Part shown: piece by piece, positions 1-8,897 of the stretch
How positions within the stretch are numbered: position 1 is the first letter of the stretch
Layout: each line of letters opens with the position of its first letter
Source of the DNA: Humibacter sp049446075
GTDB lineage: Bacteria; Actinomycetota; Actinomycetes; Actinomycetales; Microbacteriaceae
NCBI RefSeq assembly: GCF_049446075.1
Contig: NZ_JBMSEB010000001.1
Coordinates: 1,240,001 to 1,304,000 of the forward strand
Length of the DNA stretch: 64,000 bases
Direction of reading: 5' to 3'
Position numbers and translations under genes: made by a program
Notes under the pieces: model-generated
Databases searched by the model: none
What the model was told of the DNA's origin: nothing
What the model saw: the letters and a program-made list of their open reading frames with translations, nothing else

Positions 1-1
1 G

Positions 2-1006
2 CTCGGCGACGACGTCGTCTCAGCGGAGGAGGCCTACGCCGCATGGACGGCCGTAGCCCACGCGATCGGCGAATTCGAGCACGTGAGCATGGTGGTCGAC
101 CCCACCGAAACCGATCGCGCCGGCCGAATGCTCGGCTCGCACATCGAGCTCTTCGAGGCGCCGGTCGACGAGTTCTGGATGCGCGACATGGGTCCCACCT
201 TCGTCGTCGACGACGACCGCCCTGGCGTGCTCGGCGCCGTGGACTGGACCTTCAACGGGTGGGGCGCGCCCGCGTGGGCGCGGTGGGAGAAGGCATCCGA
301 GATGGCGCGCACTGTGGCGGCCGCGGTCGGTGCCGAACTGGTCAGCTCGCTGCTCGTGAACGAGGGCGGCGGCATTCATGTGGACGGCGATGGCACGGTT
401 CTCGTCACCGAGACCGTGCAGCTCGACCCGCGCCGCAACCCATACGCGGATCGGGCCCGGGTCGATGCGGAGCTGAAACGTACGATCGGTGCGACGAAGG
501 TCATCTGGCTGCCGCGCGGGCTCACCAGGGACTACGACGATTTCGGCACTCGTGGACACGTCGACATCGTGGCCGCGAGCCCCTCACCGGGAAGACTGCT
601 GCTGCACACCCAGCGAGACGAGCGGCATCCCGATCACCCCGTCACGCGCATGCTGCACGACTTCCTGTCCGATCAGACGGATGCCGCGGGCAGGCACTTC
701 GAGATCGTCGACCTGCCGGCCCCCGAGGTGCTGCGAGACGACGAGGGATTCGTGGACTACAGCTACGTGAATCACCTCGTGGTCAACGGCGGTATCATCG
801 CCTGCGGTTTCGGCGAGGACCGCGCGGATGCCGCGGCGGCCGATATCCTCGCTGCCGCCTACCCGGGACGCACGGTCGTGACGGTGGATGCCCGGGCCAT
901 CTTCGCCCGAGGCGGGGGCATCCACTGCATCACGCAGCAGCAGCCGGCCGTCACAGCCGCCGGAGACGTGCCTCGCGCGTCGTCCAGCCGAGGACCGGTG
1001 CGATGA
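2..1006 (+). CDS. agmatine deiminase / peptidyl-arginine deiminase family protein (5' truncated by window edge)
   Basis: The reading frame is open from base 2, so the N-terminus lies outside the window. About 334 residues are visible. Porphyromonas-type peptidyl-arginine/agmatine deiminase motifs occur in order: EFWMRDMGP, NEGGGIHVDG, GHVDIV and, near the C-terminus, GGGIHCITQQQPA with the expected catalytic cysteine. The family hydrolyses a guanidino group, typically agmatine to N-carbamoylputrescine plus ammonia. It has no signal peptide in the visible part and is probably cytoplasmic. The stop overlaps the start of the following amidase by 4 bases (ATGA), so the two are translationally coupled. 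A guanidino/carbamoyl compound may be passed from one enzyme to the other. The exact substrate is not certain from sequence. Confidence 0.85.
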   Translation, partial: LGDDVVSAEEAYAAWTAVAHAIGEFEHVSMVVDPTETDRAGRMLGSHIELFEAPVDEFWMRDMGPTFVVDDDRPGVLGAVDWTFNGWGAPAWARWEKASEMARTVAAAVGAELVSSLLVNEGGGIHVDGDGTVLVTETVQLDPRRNPYADRARVDAELKRTIGATKVIWLPRGLTRDYDDFGTRGHVDIVAASPSPGRLLLHTQRDERHPDHPVTRMLHDFLSDQTDAAGRHFEIVDLPAPEVLRDDEGFVDYSYVNHLVVNGGIIACGFGEDRADAAAADILAAAYPGRTVVTVDARAIFARGGGIHCITQQQPAVTAAGDVPRASSSRGPVR

Positions 1007-2733
1007 CCGCCATCGACGTCGTCGAAGCGGGCATCGCCGACCTGCGCGCCGCACTGCAGAACGGCACGGCAACAGCCATCGGGCTGCTCGACGCCTACCT
1101 CGCTCGCATCGATGCGTACGACGGTCTTGCGACGTCGACCGCGCTGAACTCGGTGGTCGTGCGCAACCCTCGTGCCAGAGACGACGCACGTGAATCGGAT
1201 GAGCGCAGGGCCGGGAGCCGCACGCTGAGCCCGCTCGACGGCATCCCCTACACGGCCAAAGACAGCTACCTCGCCGAAGGGCTCACTGCCGCCGCCGGCT
1301 CGCCGGCCTTCGCCGATCTCGTTGCACAGCGCGACGCCTTCGCGATCGAGCGGTTGCGCGGGGCGGGAGCAGTTCTCGTGGGACTCACCAACATGCCGCC
1401 GATGGCCAACGGCGGCATGCAGCGGGGGCTGTACGGCAGGGCGGAGAGCCCGTACAACGAACGCTGGCTGACGTCGGCCTTCGGGTCGGGATCGTCCAAC
1501 GGCTCGGGCACGGCCACTGCTGCGAGCTTCGCCGCGTTCGGGCTGGCAGAGGAGACCTGGTCGTCCGGCAGGGCACCGGCATCGAACAATGCGCTGTGTG
1601 CCTACACGCCCTCGCGCGGGGTCATCTCGGTACGGGGCAACTGGCCTCTCGTGCCCACCATGGATGTGGTGGTTCCGCACGCGAGGACCATGGCAGACCT
1701 CCTCGAGGTGCTCGACGTGATCGTGGCCGACGACCACGAGGTGCGCGGCGACTTCTGGCGCGCGCAGCCGTGGGTGAGCATCCCGCGCGCCTCACGGGTG
1801 CGACCTCGCTCGTATCCGACCCTCGCGCCGCGCGGCCGCGCAGAGGCACTCGCGCGACTCGACGGCACGAAGGTGGGCGTGCCCCGCATGTATGTGAACG
1901 CAGACCCGGAGGCCGGCACGGGCGAGCATCCGGGCATCGGCGGCTCGACGGGGCAGCCGATCCTCACCAGGGAATCCGTAATGGCACTGTGGCGGGGAGC
2001 TCGCGCCGACCTCGAAGCGGCCGGAGCGACCGTGGTCGAGGTGGACTTCCCCGTCGTGACGAACTACGAGGGAGACCGGCCGGGAGCGTCCACGATCTTC
2101 ACGCGAGGCCTCGTGTCACCTGAGTTCCTGCGGAGAGAGATCGTCGACCTCTCCGCGTGGGCGTGGGACGACTTCCTCGCCGCCAACGACGACCCGCACC
2201 TTGGCGACCTGACGATTGTCGACGGGGCGCAGATCTTTCCGCCTCCGCCTGGGGCACTGCCCGACCGCTACACGGGCTTCGACGACGACATCGCGACGTA
2301 CCCGGAGGTCGTGAGGCGCCATCGATATTCGAGCTTCACCGAGATACCGCACCTGGCTGACGGCGTGCGCGGGCTGGAGCAGACGCGTCGCATCGATCTC
2401 GAGCAGTGGATGGACCGGCTCGGCCTCGACGTGGTGGCCTTTCCCGCCGTCGCCGATGTCGGCCCGGCCGACATGGATGTGAACCCGGCGTCCGCCGACC
2501 GCGGCTGGCGCAACGGCGTATGGGTTGCGAATGGAAACCTGGTGCCGCGACATCTCGGCATCCCGACCGTGACCGTGCCGATGGGGACGATGGCCGACAT
2601 CGGGATGCCCGTGGGCCTCACGTTCGCCGGTCGCGCATACGACGACACGGCGCTGCTCTCCCTCGCCGCCGCATTCGAGGCCACGGGCGGACGGCGCACG
2701 GAGCCGCCGCGCACGCCGCGGCTGCCCGAGTAG
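1003..2733 (+). CDS. amidase signature family hydrolase
   Basis: A 576-aa protein of the amidase signature (AS) family. The catalytic Lys lies in PYTAKDSY (about residue 86). The Ser-rich stretch GSGSSNGSGTATAASF (about residues 164-179) carries the cis-Ser of the Lys-Ser-Ser triad. The following EETWSSGRAPASNN replaces the usual GTDTGGSIR segment, which places it in a divergent AS subfamily found in actinobacteria and fungi. The ATG overlaps the upstream deiminase stop (ATGA). A strong hairpin terminator follows at 2766-2807, closing a two-gene unit. Hydrolysis of a carbamoyl or acyl amide derived from the deiminase product is a reasonable inference, but family members are diverse and the substrate is unknown. 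Confidence 0.8.
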   Translation: MTAIDVVEAGIADLRAALQNGTATAIGLLDAYLARIDAYDGLATSTALNSVVVRNPRARDDARESDERRAGSRTLSPLDGIPYTAKDSYLAEGLTAAAGSPAFADLVAQRDAFAIERLRGAGAVLVGLTNMPPMANGGMQRGLYGRAESPYNERWLTSAFGSGSSNGSGTATAASFAAFGLAEETWSSGRAPASNNALCAYTPSRGVISVRGNWPLVPTMDVVVPHARTMADLLEVLDVIVADDHEVRGDFWRAQPWVSIPRASRVRPRSYPTLAPRGRAEALARLDGTKVGVPRMYVNADPEAGTGEHPGIGGSTGQPILTRESVMALWRGARADLEAAGATVVEVDFPVVTNYEGDRPGASTIFTRGLVSPEFLRREIVDLSAWAWDDFLAANDDPHLGDLTIVDGAQIFPPPPGALPDRYTGFDDDIATYPEVVRRHRYSSFTEIPHLADGVRGLEQTRRIDLEQWMDRLGLDVVAFPAVADVGPADMDVNPASADRGWRNGVWVANGNLVPRHLGIPTVTVPMGTMADIGMPVGLTFAGRAYDDTALLSLAAAFEATGGRRTEPPRTPRLPE

Positions 2734-2765
2734 CGGCCAGCCGGAGGTCATCGGTCAGACGGATG

Positions 2766-2807
2766 ACGGGTGTGGGCTCGCGCCACTGGCCGCGAGCCCA
2801 CACCCGT
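2766..2807. terminator. bidirectional hairpin terminator
   Basis: A perfect 17-bp inverted repeat (arms 2766-2782 and 2791-2807, 8-nt loop) lies between the convergent amidase and the secreted glycosidase. A pyrimidine-rich run follows on the + strand. Position and stem strength fit a shared intrinsic terminator. Confidence 0.8.
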
Positions 2808-2816
2808 TCCTTCCCC

Positions 2817-5800
2817 CTATTGCCCAGGCGTCGAGTCGACGATCCACTCGAGCACGCCGACCGGCTGCGTGCTATTGAGATTCACCCGCAGTTTCGTGGT
2901 GGACACCGAGTCGTATCCCACCTGATTGAACGTGTCTTTTGCCGTGCCATAGGCCGTCGCGCCCGTGACGTCGGCCCAGGACGACCCGGTCCAGTACTGC
3001 ACGTTCCAGGAGTCCGGGGTGAAGACGCCACCCCCGTCGTCGAAGAAGTAGAGCGCGGAACCGTTGGTCGTCACCGGCTGTGCCCAGTCGAGTTCGATCC
3101 ACTGCGGCCCGGGGTTCGGCCAGGTTCCCCACCGCAGGTTGCCGGAAGTGTCATTCGACTGCGGCGGGTAGACACCGTCGTTGATCGCCTTCACGCTCTC
3201 CCACGGAGACGTATAGGACGCGCTCGGGGTCGCTCCCTGCAGAGCAAGATCCGTCGACCCAGCAGGCAGTGGCAGGGGCCGCTGAACGACCACGGACGGC
3301 GCGATGCCGACCGTACCGCTCGCGCCACCCGGGCCCGCGTACCTGACCGACAGCGCCAGCGAGGCTTTCCCCGCCGCCGAGTCGGGCGCGGTGACATTCC
3401 ACGTGATCGTCGCGGACGCACCGGCCCGGATCGAGACAGCAGTTGACGACCCTCCGGTGACGGTCCAGCCGGCGGGGGCCGACAGCGTCGGGGTTGCAGA
3501 GATCGTCGCACTGCCAGGATTCGTGACGGTCAGCGACACCGGCGTTGAGTCACCGGCCTTCAGCACCGGCTGTGCTCCCGCCGGCGTGGCTCCGACCTGC
3601 GCGGCCAACGTGGGAGCTGCCGAAGCGCCGAGCGTGACGACGATCTCCTTCTTGTGCGGACGCACGGTGACGGTGTGGGAGGTTGCATCCCAGGTTCCGT
3701 TGACGACGGAGGTCACGCCCGCGGTGGCGAACGACGGCAGTTGCAGCTGCACGGCGTCGGTGGGCAGCTTCCCCGTGAGGTCTACCGTCACCTGGCGCGC
3801 CCCGCCTACCTTCTTGGTCGTGATGGACACCCCGTAGGTGCTCCGATGGCCGGTGGCGACGTCGTAGGAGTTCGTCAGGTTGCCGAGCGAGAGGGTCTGC
3901 CCATCGGCGACCCAGGCATCCGGGATCCCACGGCCCACATACAGCGTGCTCCCGAATGCAGGGCTCGCACTGGTGCCGGTCTGGGTGCGGCCCAGCACAG
4001 CGATCGACTGCTGCACGGTCTGCGTCTGGCTGGCGAGCGGCCAGGCGTATGGGACGGCCCCGAACTGAGGAGCGGCGTGGCTGCCTGCCCACGGGTTGTT
4101 CGGATTCGGTGCAGAGCCGTTGGCTTCCCACCATGCGTTGGGGCCGCCCGTCGTGTTCTGGATCTGCCAGGCATAGCTCGTCAGCGGCAGGTCACGGTAC
4201 TGGCTGCCGTAGAGGCCGCCGGCGGCATAACCGGTGTTCAGGGCGACGCTGTAGCCCGGGTACGCACCGAACGAGGGGAACGGTATGCCCGTTCCGGCCG
4301 CCAGCCGGCCGTATCCGACGGTGTACAGGTTGTCCGTTTGGTTCGGATCCCCGAGCGTGCCGTTCAGCGCGCCGCCGGCGAGGAACACGTCCCAGACGTT
4401 CTGGCTCCACAGGTTCGAGCCCGCCCAGTTCGCGTCGTTCGCGGTTGCGCACCGGTCTGCGCTCACCGGCTGATTCACCTCGCACGGAAGGAACTGCTGG
4501 CCCGAGGCCTTTTCGTTGGCGGCCAGTCCGGCGTTCGTCGCGGCGAGCAGGCTGGCGTATTGCTGGCCCGCCCAGCTCGCCTCGGCCGTGTCCCCCAGCG
4601 TGGCGGCGATGTACTCGTACGAGGCGATGCCCGCCAGCGCTGCCTCGTCGTCGAAGAGCCACGTTCCCGTGCTGTCGTTGTCGAACGAGGTCTTGAGGTA
4701 CCCGGTGCTCGGGTCCAGCTGCTGCTGGAGGTACGTGTGCATCATGGTGTAGAGACTCGGGCCCCAAGGACTGGAACCAGCGGCATCGTCGTGGAAGTAC
4801 TTGGCGACGAAGGCGGTGTCACCTGTTCCTTGCAGGTAGTCCGCCCACGCGGTCGGAGTCTTCCAAAGGCCGTCCCAGTACCAGTTCGCGCCGTTCTCGT
4901 CGAAGTCCGGCTGCTCGGAGATCCGCGCCGTCAGCAGCAGATTCTGCGCATCCGTGAAGTCTCCCACTTGAAAGCGGTTGTCGAGGATGCTCGGCGCATC
5001 GTGGTTGAGCACCCAGTCGTAGTTGTTGGCGCCGGAGAACTGCGCCTTCCCGGTCTGAACCATGCGGGTGTAGATGTACGCCGCCTTGTACGCATTCGAG
5101 ATCGCGTCGCCCGGCTTCGCGAGTCCGGTCGAGGGCAGCTCGGTGTTCGGCAGCGAAAGGTCGGGCGCGGTGGTAAGCATGGACTTCCAGTTGCCCGCCA
5201 TGTGCTGATAGGCGGTGTCATAACTCGACACGTGAGCGAGGTCGGCCTGCCCGGGGAGCGGCGTGGTGCTGCTGAACGTGTCGACGGCGGAAACGTACTC
5301 ATCGACCGCAGTACCGCCCGCGGGGACCGCGTCCGGCGACGAGTGCAACGTGACGAGGTTGGCGCCGGATGCACCGGGCGGGACAGACAGCGTTCCCGTC
5401 GTGGTGTTCTTGATGCTGATGCGCGTGTAGACCAGTTCGGTGAGAGCACCGTTCACCGTCTGAGCGTCGGCGAAGTTCGTGATCTTCACGTCGACACCGC
5501 CCCGCGAGAACGAGGTCGTCATGGCGGGAAGGTAACCGTCCGCTTCCGTCCATTGAACCGACCCGGCTGCTGGCGCCTTACCAGCGTCGAGCCCATAGGT
5601 GTACACGCCGAAGCTGTACATCGCGCCGCAGTAGGTGGTCCCACCCGCCGTGTAATGCGTGGGAACGCCCCTGGCGAAGTAGGAGCCCGATAGGTAGGTC
5701 AGCGGTGCGTAGTAGTTGCCTTGCCACCCCAATATCGACTCATTGGCGAAGCCGAATCCGTGCGGATCGCTGGGCAGCGGAGCGTTCGTTCCGACCTGCT

Positions 5801-5984
5801 TGGGGGAGGAGTCGCCGCAGACGTTCGTGGGGAGCGATGGCATCGGCTGGTAGTCGGTCGATGGCGTTTTCGCGGCGGCCGAAGCCATGGCGGGAGCCGA
5901 AACCGGAGAGGCTGCGAGGGCGACGACAGCGAGCGCTGCCAATCCAGCAGCGACCCAGGTTCGACGAAGACGATGACGCTTCAT
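2817..5984 (-). CDS. secreted multidomain glycoside hydrolase ((alpha/alpha)6-type, NEW3 and F5/8C domains)
   Basis: A 1055-aa exported protein. Residues 1-35 form a Sec signal peptide (basic MKRHRLRR, hydrophobic core, Ala-rich cleavage region). The middle (about 330-640) has aromatic and acidic helix-repeat motifs such as NGANWYWDGLWKTP and GTWLFDDEAALAG, typical of MGH1-like/GH63-type (alpha/alpha)6 glycosidases. About 800-890 resembles the alpha-galactosidase-associated NEW3 domain. The last 150 residues are a discoidin-like (F5/8 type C) carbohydrate-binding module. GAGGAG lies just before the ATG. It is transcribed toward the amidase and shares a LacI-operator-bearing promoter region with the locus containing a sugar importer and GH127. 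It is therefore likely to release arabinose-containing oligosaccharides outside the cell. The exact CAZy family is not assigned. Confidence 0.8.
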   Translation of the reverse strand: MKRHRLRRTWVAAGLAALAVVALAASPVSAPAMASAAAKTPSTDYQPMPSLPTNVCGDSSPKQVGTNAPLPSDPHGFGFANESILGWQGNYYAPLTYLSGSYFARGVPTHYTAGGTTYCGAMYSFGVYTYGLDAGKAPAAGSVQWTEADGYLPAMTTSFSRGGVDVKITNFADAQTVNGALTELVYTRISIKNTTTGTLSVPPGASGANLVTLHSSPDAVPAGGTAVDEYVSAVDTFSSTTPLPGQADLAHVSSYDTAYQHMAGNWKSMLTTAPDLSLPNTELPSTGLAKPGDAISNAYKAAYIYTRMVQTGKAQFSGANNYDWVLNHDAPSILDNRFQVGDFTDAQNLLLTARISEQPDFDENGANWYWDGLWKTPTAWADYLQGTGDTAFVAKYFHDDAAGSSPWGPSLYTMMHTYLQQQLDPSTGYLKTSFDNDSTGTWLFDDEAALAGIASYEYIAATLGDTAEASWAGQQYASLLAATNAGLAANEKASGQQFLPCEVNQPVSADRCATANDANWAGSNLWSQNVWDVFLAGGALNGTLGDPNQTDNLYTVGYGRLAAGTGIPFPSFGAYPGYSVALNTGYAAGGLYGSQYRDLPLTSYAWQIQNTTGGPNAWWEANGSAPNPNNPWAGSHAAPQFGAVPYAWPLASQTQTVQQSIAVLGRTQTGTSASPAFGSTLYVGRGIPDAWVADGQTLSLGNLTNSYDVATGHRSTYGVSITTKKVGGARQVTVDLTGKLPTDAVQLQLPSFATAGVTSVVNGTWDATSHTVTVRPHKKEIVVTLGASAAPTLAAQVGATPAGAQPVLKAGDSTPVSLTVTNPGSATISATPTLSAPAGWTVTGGSSTAVSIRAGASATITWNVTAPDSAAGKASLALSVRYAGPGGASGTVGIAPSVVVQRPLPLPAGSTDLALQGATPSASYTSPWESVKAINDGVYPPQSNDTSGNLRWGTWPNPGPQWIELDWAQPVTTNGSALYFFDDGGGVFTPDSWNVQYWTGSSWADVTGATAYGTAKDTFNQVGYDSVSTTKLRVNLNSTQPVGVLEWIVDSTPGQ

Positions 5985-5998
5985 CCCAAATCTCCTCA

Positions 5999-6018
5999 GT
6001 GACGCAGCGCTGCGTCAC
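5999..6018. promoter_or_regulatory. perfect 20-bp palindrome in the 5' leader of the secreted glycosidase
   Basis: GTGACGCAGCGCTGCGTCAC is a perfect palindrome with no loop. It sits immediately upstream of the ribosome-binding site of the 1055-aa glycosidase. It may be a dimeric regulator site or form an mRNA hairpin near the RBS. It does not resemble the TTTC-type LacI boxes nearby, so a second regulator is possible. Confidence 0.6.
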
Positions 6019-6030
6019 AGTTGCACGAAA

Positions 6031-6052
6031 CCGAAACACTGAAAGCGTTTCC
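6031..6052 (-). promoter_or_regulatory. LacI-type operator candidate, proximal copy
   Basis: On the minus strand this reads GGAAACGCTTTCAG followed by TGTTTCGG. It contains GAAA-CGC-TTTC, a symmetric LacI-like core, and shares TTTCAGTGTTT with the box upstream of the lacI gene. It lies about 50-70 bases before the glycosidase start, where repressor binding would block transcription. Confidence 0.55.
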
Positions 6053-6125
6053 GGTTCGTTGGGCTTGGCCACGCAACATTCAGCGCGGCGTTGGACTGTG
6101 CCATGCCATCTTGGAACAGAAAAGG

Positions 6126-6146
6126 GTTTCAGATTTTTCGAAATCA
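6126..6146 (+). promoter_or_regulatory. LacI-type operator candidate, distal copy upstream of glycosidase
   Basis: The 21-base segment has the form GTTTCAG-NN-TTTTCGAAATCA. It matches the segment at 7307-7327 in 19 of 21 positions. A further symmetric GAAA-AGGG-TTTC element overlaps its left end. The near-identity of two non-coding copies flanking the lacI gene supports a shared operator. Confidence 0.6.
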
Positions 6147-6275
6147 CCGAATCCGGTGCGTGTTACCGTTTCGTTACCATCCGCTCGGCACGCGGGCGCC
6201 GTCGGCGTCGACCCTGCACGCGGGGGAGCAAGTCCTTCGCCACCGCCCTCCGATCACTGCTCGCGGCTGCGGAAT

Positions 6276-7298
6276 TCAGACGGTCAGCGCGGTGGATTCC
6301 CGCGTGACGACGCGGCAGTCGACGTAGTGCAGGCCGCGGTCGGGCTGGCCGTCGATGGCGCGGAAGAGCAGCTGTGCTGCGAGCCGGCCGAGTTCCTTCA
6401 GATTCATGTCGATCGTCGTCAGCGGCGGCCGCGACTGGGTAGCGAGGGGCTCCCAATTGTCGTGACTCATGACGGCGATGTCGGCGGGCACGCCCTTTCC
6501 CGCTTCGCGAAGAGCGTCGATCACACCGCGCGCGATCTGGTCTGACCCGCAGAGAAGCCCGTCGACATCTGGGTAGCGGGCCAGCACCGCTCGTGCTCCC
6601 CCGCGTCCCCAATGCTCCGACCACGCGCCGTACATTGCTTCTCCACCGAGCAGTTCCAAGCCGGCCGCGTGCAACGCCTGGCTGGCACCTGCGACACGGT
6701 GGCGGGCCGCGCTGTATGTGACATCACCCGAGATGTAGGCGATTCGCGTTCGGCCGCATTCCAGAAGATGCTCGGCAGCCAGGCGCCCAGCGCTGATGTT
6801 GTCACTCGCCACGGAGATGTCTTCCGGGTCGGAAGAAGGCGCGTACGCGTAGACGACCGGCACCGGCAGGTCGAACGGGAGCGGCTGGCGCGGGTTCGGG
6901 TTGTCGCCCACGACGATCAGCCCGTCGATCCGCCTGGACATGAGCGCACGCACGTGATGCTGCTCGCGAATCGCGTCGCCGCGGGCGTCACAGAGGAAGA
7001 TCGACGTGCTACCCGCACCAAAGGCATCCTCCGCGCCCATCAGGATCGGTATCGAGAGGCGCCCTTCCAGATCGCCGGTGATCAGCCCCACAGTTCCGGT
7101 ACGTCCGGCCTGCAAGCTCTGCGCGAGCGCATTGGGCGTGAAGCCGAGCTCCTCAGCGGCCTTCAGCACGCGCGCTCGAGTGCGCTGAGCCACCTCCGCC
7201 CGGCCGTTGACGGCTTTTGATGCCGTTGCGATGGAGACCCCTGCCCGCTGGGCCACGTCTCCCAACGTCGCACTCTTCTGATGCTCGCGCTTAGGCAT
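6276..7298 (-). CDS. LacI-family transcriptional regulator
   Basis: A 340-aa regulator. The N-terminal helix-turn-helix is ATLGDVAQRAGVSIATASKAV followed by NGRAEV, the LacI hinge-type arrangement. A periplasmic-binding-protein-like effector domain fills the rest, with GTVGLITGDLEGR and the C-terminal TTIDMNLKELGRLAAQLL segment typical of the family. ATG at 7298 is preferred over in-frame starts upstream because the segment 7307-7327 repeats an operator element and is therefore probably non-coding. It is divergent from the ABC importer and upstream of the secreted glycosidase on the same strand. It probably represses both units and itself in the absence of an arabinose- or oligosaccharide-type inducer. 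Confidence 0.9.
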   Translation of the reverse strand: MPKREHQKSATLGDVAQRAGVSIATASKAVNGRAEVAQRTRARVLKAAEELGFTPNALAQSLQAGRTGTVGLITGDLEGRLSIPILMGAEDAFGAGSTSIFLCDARGDAIREQHHVRALMSRRIDGLIVVGDNPNPRQPLPFDLPVPVVYAYAPSSDPEDISVASDNISAGRLAAEHLLECGRTRIAYISGDVTYSAARHRVAGASQALHAAGLELLGGEAMYGAWSEHWGRGGARAVLARYPDVDGLLCGSDQIARGVIDALREAGKGVPADIAVMSHDNWEPLATQSRPPLTTIDMNLKELGRLAAQLLFRAIDGQPDRGLHYVDCRVVTRESTALTV

Positions 7299-7306
7299 CG
7301 CACCCC

Positions 7307-7327
7307 GTTTCAGTGTTTTCGAAATCA
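7307..7327 (+). promoter_or_regulatory. LacI-type operator candidate at the lacI gene
   Basis: Near-identical (19/21) to 6126-6146, with the shared 12-mer TTTTCGAAATCA. It ends 9 bases before the lacI ATG, which is consistent with autoregulation. Confidence 0.6.
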
Positions 7328-7457
7328 TAGGGGAGATTTCGTGATCGAAACTACACCTTGAGGCGTCGCCCGCGATGCCGCCCCACCACCACGGCCGCCA
7401 GAGCATGCGGGAGACCAGAACTGTTGACAGGCGCCAGTCTCGATGGCACCATGCACG

Positions 7458-7477
7458 AAAACCCTTTCGGTTTTTTC
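7458..7477 (+). promoter_or_regulatory. LacI-type operator / inverted repeat upstream of the sugar importer
   Basis: AAAACC-CTTTC-GGTTTT forms a 6-bp inverted repeat. The overlapping TTTCGGTTTTTTC (7465-7477) fits the pattern TTTC-R-G-NN-TTTTC of the other boxes with the same spacing. It lies about 110 bases before the substrate-binding-protein gene, as expected for an operator of the importer operon. A simple terminator is less likely because no gene ends here. Confidence 0.5.
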
Positions 7478-7583
7478 AAGTGAAGGACCCGCACTCGCGA
7501 CGACGGGTGGTTCGCAGTCGAACCCCGCCGGTCCCGAGGCCTTCCTCGCTGCATGCCCAACCACCATTTGAGAGGCACTAAGC

Positions 7584-8897
7584 ATGACCACTTCCTTTCG
7601 CGGCCGCGGCAAAGCCGCCGTGGCCGTCCTCGCCACAGTGAGCGTCATGGCGCTCGCACTGTCCGGCTGCGCCAGCAGCACAACCCCCACCTCAGGCAGT
7701 TCGTCGATTCCGGAATCCGGCACGGACGACGGCGCCACCATCACGATGTGGTCGCGCGCTCCGCTGCAGAAGCAGGCCACCAACGCCGTCACCGACTACA
7801 ACAAGACGCACAAGAACCAGGTGAAGCTGACCCTGCTGCCCAACGACGATGTCGAAGGCAAGGTCGGGGCTGCCGTGCAGACCGGCAGCCTGCCCGATCT
7901 TCTGGCCGGCGACGTGGTCCGCGTTCCGTACTGGACCAAAGAGGGCGTCTTCATGGACCTGACCAAGCAGATCAACGCCCTCTCGAACAAGTCCGACCTG
8001 CAGTCCGGTCACATTGCGGCAGGAACCATCGACGGCAAGGAGCACACCCTGCCGTTCGTCTCCGACATCTCGGTCATGGTGTGGAACGAGGACCTGTTCA
8101 AGCAGGCCGGTCTCGACCCGACCAAGGGACCATCGAACCTCGACGACTTCGTCAAGGATGCGAAGGCGGTCGCGGGGCTCAACCAACCTGGGGTTGCCGG
8201 CACGTATGTGGCCGGCGAGTCCGGTGGGGCGCTGGCGTTCACGCTCTTCCCGATGCTGTGGGGCAACGGCGACGACGCCCTCGACAAGTCGGGGAAGAAG
8301 TCTCTGCTCGCAAGTTCCAGCGCGCAGAAGATCTACTCCGGCCTCCACGAGCTCGCCAACACCCCGAACGGCATCGGCGCGGGTTCCAAGACGGACACCG
8401 GGGCCACGTGGACGGCACCGTTCCAGAACGGGAAGATCGGCGTGATGGCCTACCCGTTCACTGCGGTCAGCGCCCTGTTCAAGAGCTCACCGTTCCCGAT
8501 CGGGGTTGCACCCATCCCCGGCGTGAGCAGCGGCTCGTCGACGTTCCTCGGCGGTGACGCGATCGGCATCAGCAAGAACTCGAAGCATGCCGCGGAGGCA
8601 TGGAACTTCTTGTCGTGGCTGATGACGGAGAAGGCACAGAAGACGGTGTTCGCCGATAACAACGACACCGCCTCCAACTTCAAGGTGCTGGAGAACGACT
8701 ACACAGGTGCCGACCCGCGCACCCTGATCGGGAACGCCACGGTCAAGACCGGCAAGACGCCGATCGCGGAGAACTTCAACACCGCCTTCAACGCAGCAGG
8801 CAGCCCATGGCAGATCCTGATCCAGGACGCGATCTGGGGCGATGCGTCGAAGATCAAGGCAGACAACGACGCGATCACGGCGGCGCTGGGTGGCTGA
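7584..8897 (+). CDS. ABC sugar transporter, substrate-binding lipoprotein
   Basis: A 437-aa extracellular solute-binding protein (family 1, MalE-like). It begins with a lipoprotein signal peptide ending in the lipobox ALSGC (Cys about residue 31), so it is anchored to the outer face of the membrane. DDGATITMWSRAPLQKQ opens the mature domain, and GGDAIGISKNSKHAAEAWNF is a typical late motif of sugar-binding proteins. GAGAGG lies upstream of the ATG. The gene heads an operon with two permeases (a GTG start overlap with the first). No ATPase is encoded in the locus, so a shared MsiK-type ATPase elsewhere is expected. The ligand is inferred to be an arabinose-containing oligosaccharide from the neighbours. 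Confidence 0.9.
   Translation: MTTSFRGRGKAAVAVLATVSVMALALSGCASSTTPTSGSSSIPESGTDDGATITMWSRAPLQKQATNAVTDYNKTHKNQVKLTLLPNDDVEGKVGAAVQTGSLPDLLAGDVVRVPYWTKEGVFMDLTKQINALSNKSDLQSGHIAAGTIDGKEHTLPFVSDISVMVWNEDLFKQAGLDPTKGPSNLDDFVKDAKAVAGLNQPGVAGTYVAGESGGALAFTLFPMLWGNGDDALDKSGKKSLLASSSAQKIYSGLHELANTPNGIGAGSKTDTGATWTAPFQNGKIGVMAYPFTAVSALFKSSPFPIGVAPIPGVSSGSSTFLGGDAIGISKNSKHAAEAWNFLSWLMTEKAQKTVFADNNDTASNFKVLENDYTGADPRTLIGNATVKTGKTPIAENFNTAFNAAGSPWQILIQDAIWGDASKIKADNDAITAALGG

Noticed and set aside
43..1002. N-terminal extension of the amidase frame across the deiminase gene
   Set aside because: It is an Arg-rich shadow of the deiminase. The amidase has its own ATG at 1003 with ATGA coupling, and the family N-terminus starts there.
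3654..5693. 679-codon open frame antisense to the secreted glycosidase
   Set aside because: Composition is that of a shadow frame (Arg/Val/Gly-rich without motifs), while the opposite strand has a signal peptide and domains.
7458..7477. Intrinsic terminator upstream of the ABC importer
   Set aside because: The stem is only 6 bp, no gene ends here, and the sequence fits the LacI-box pattern better.
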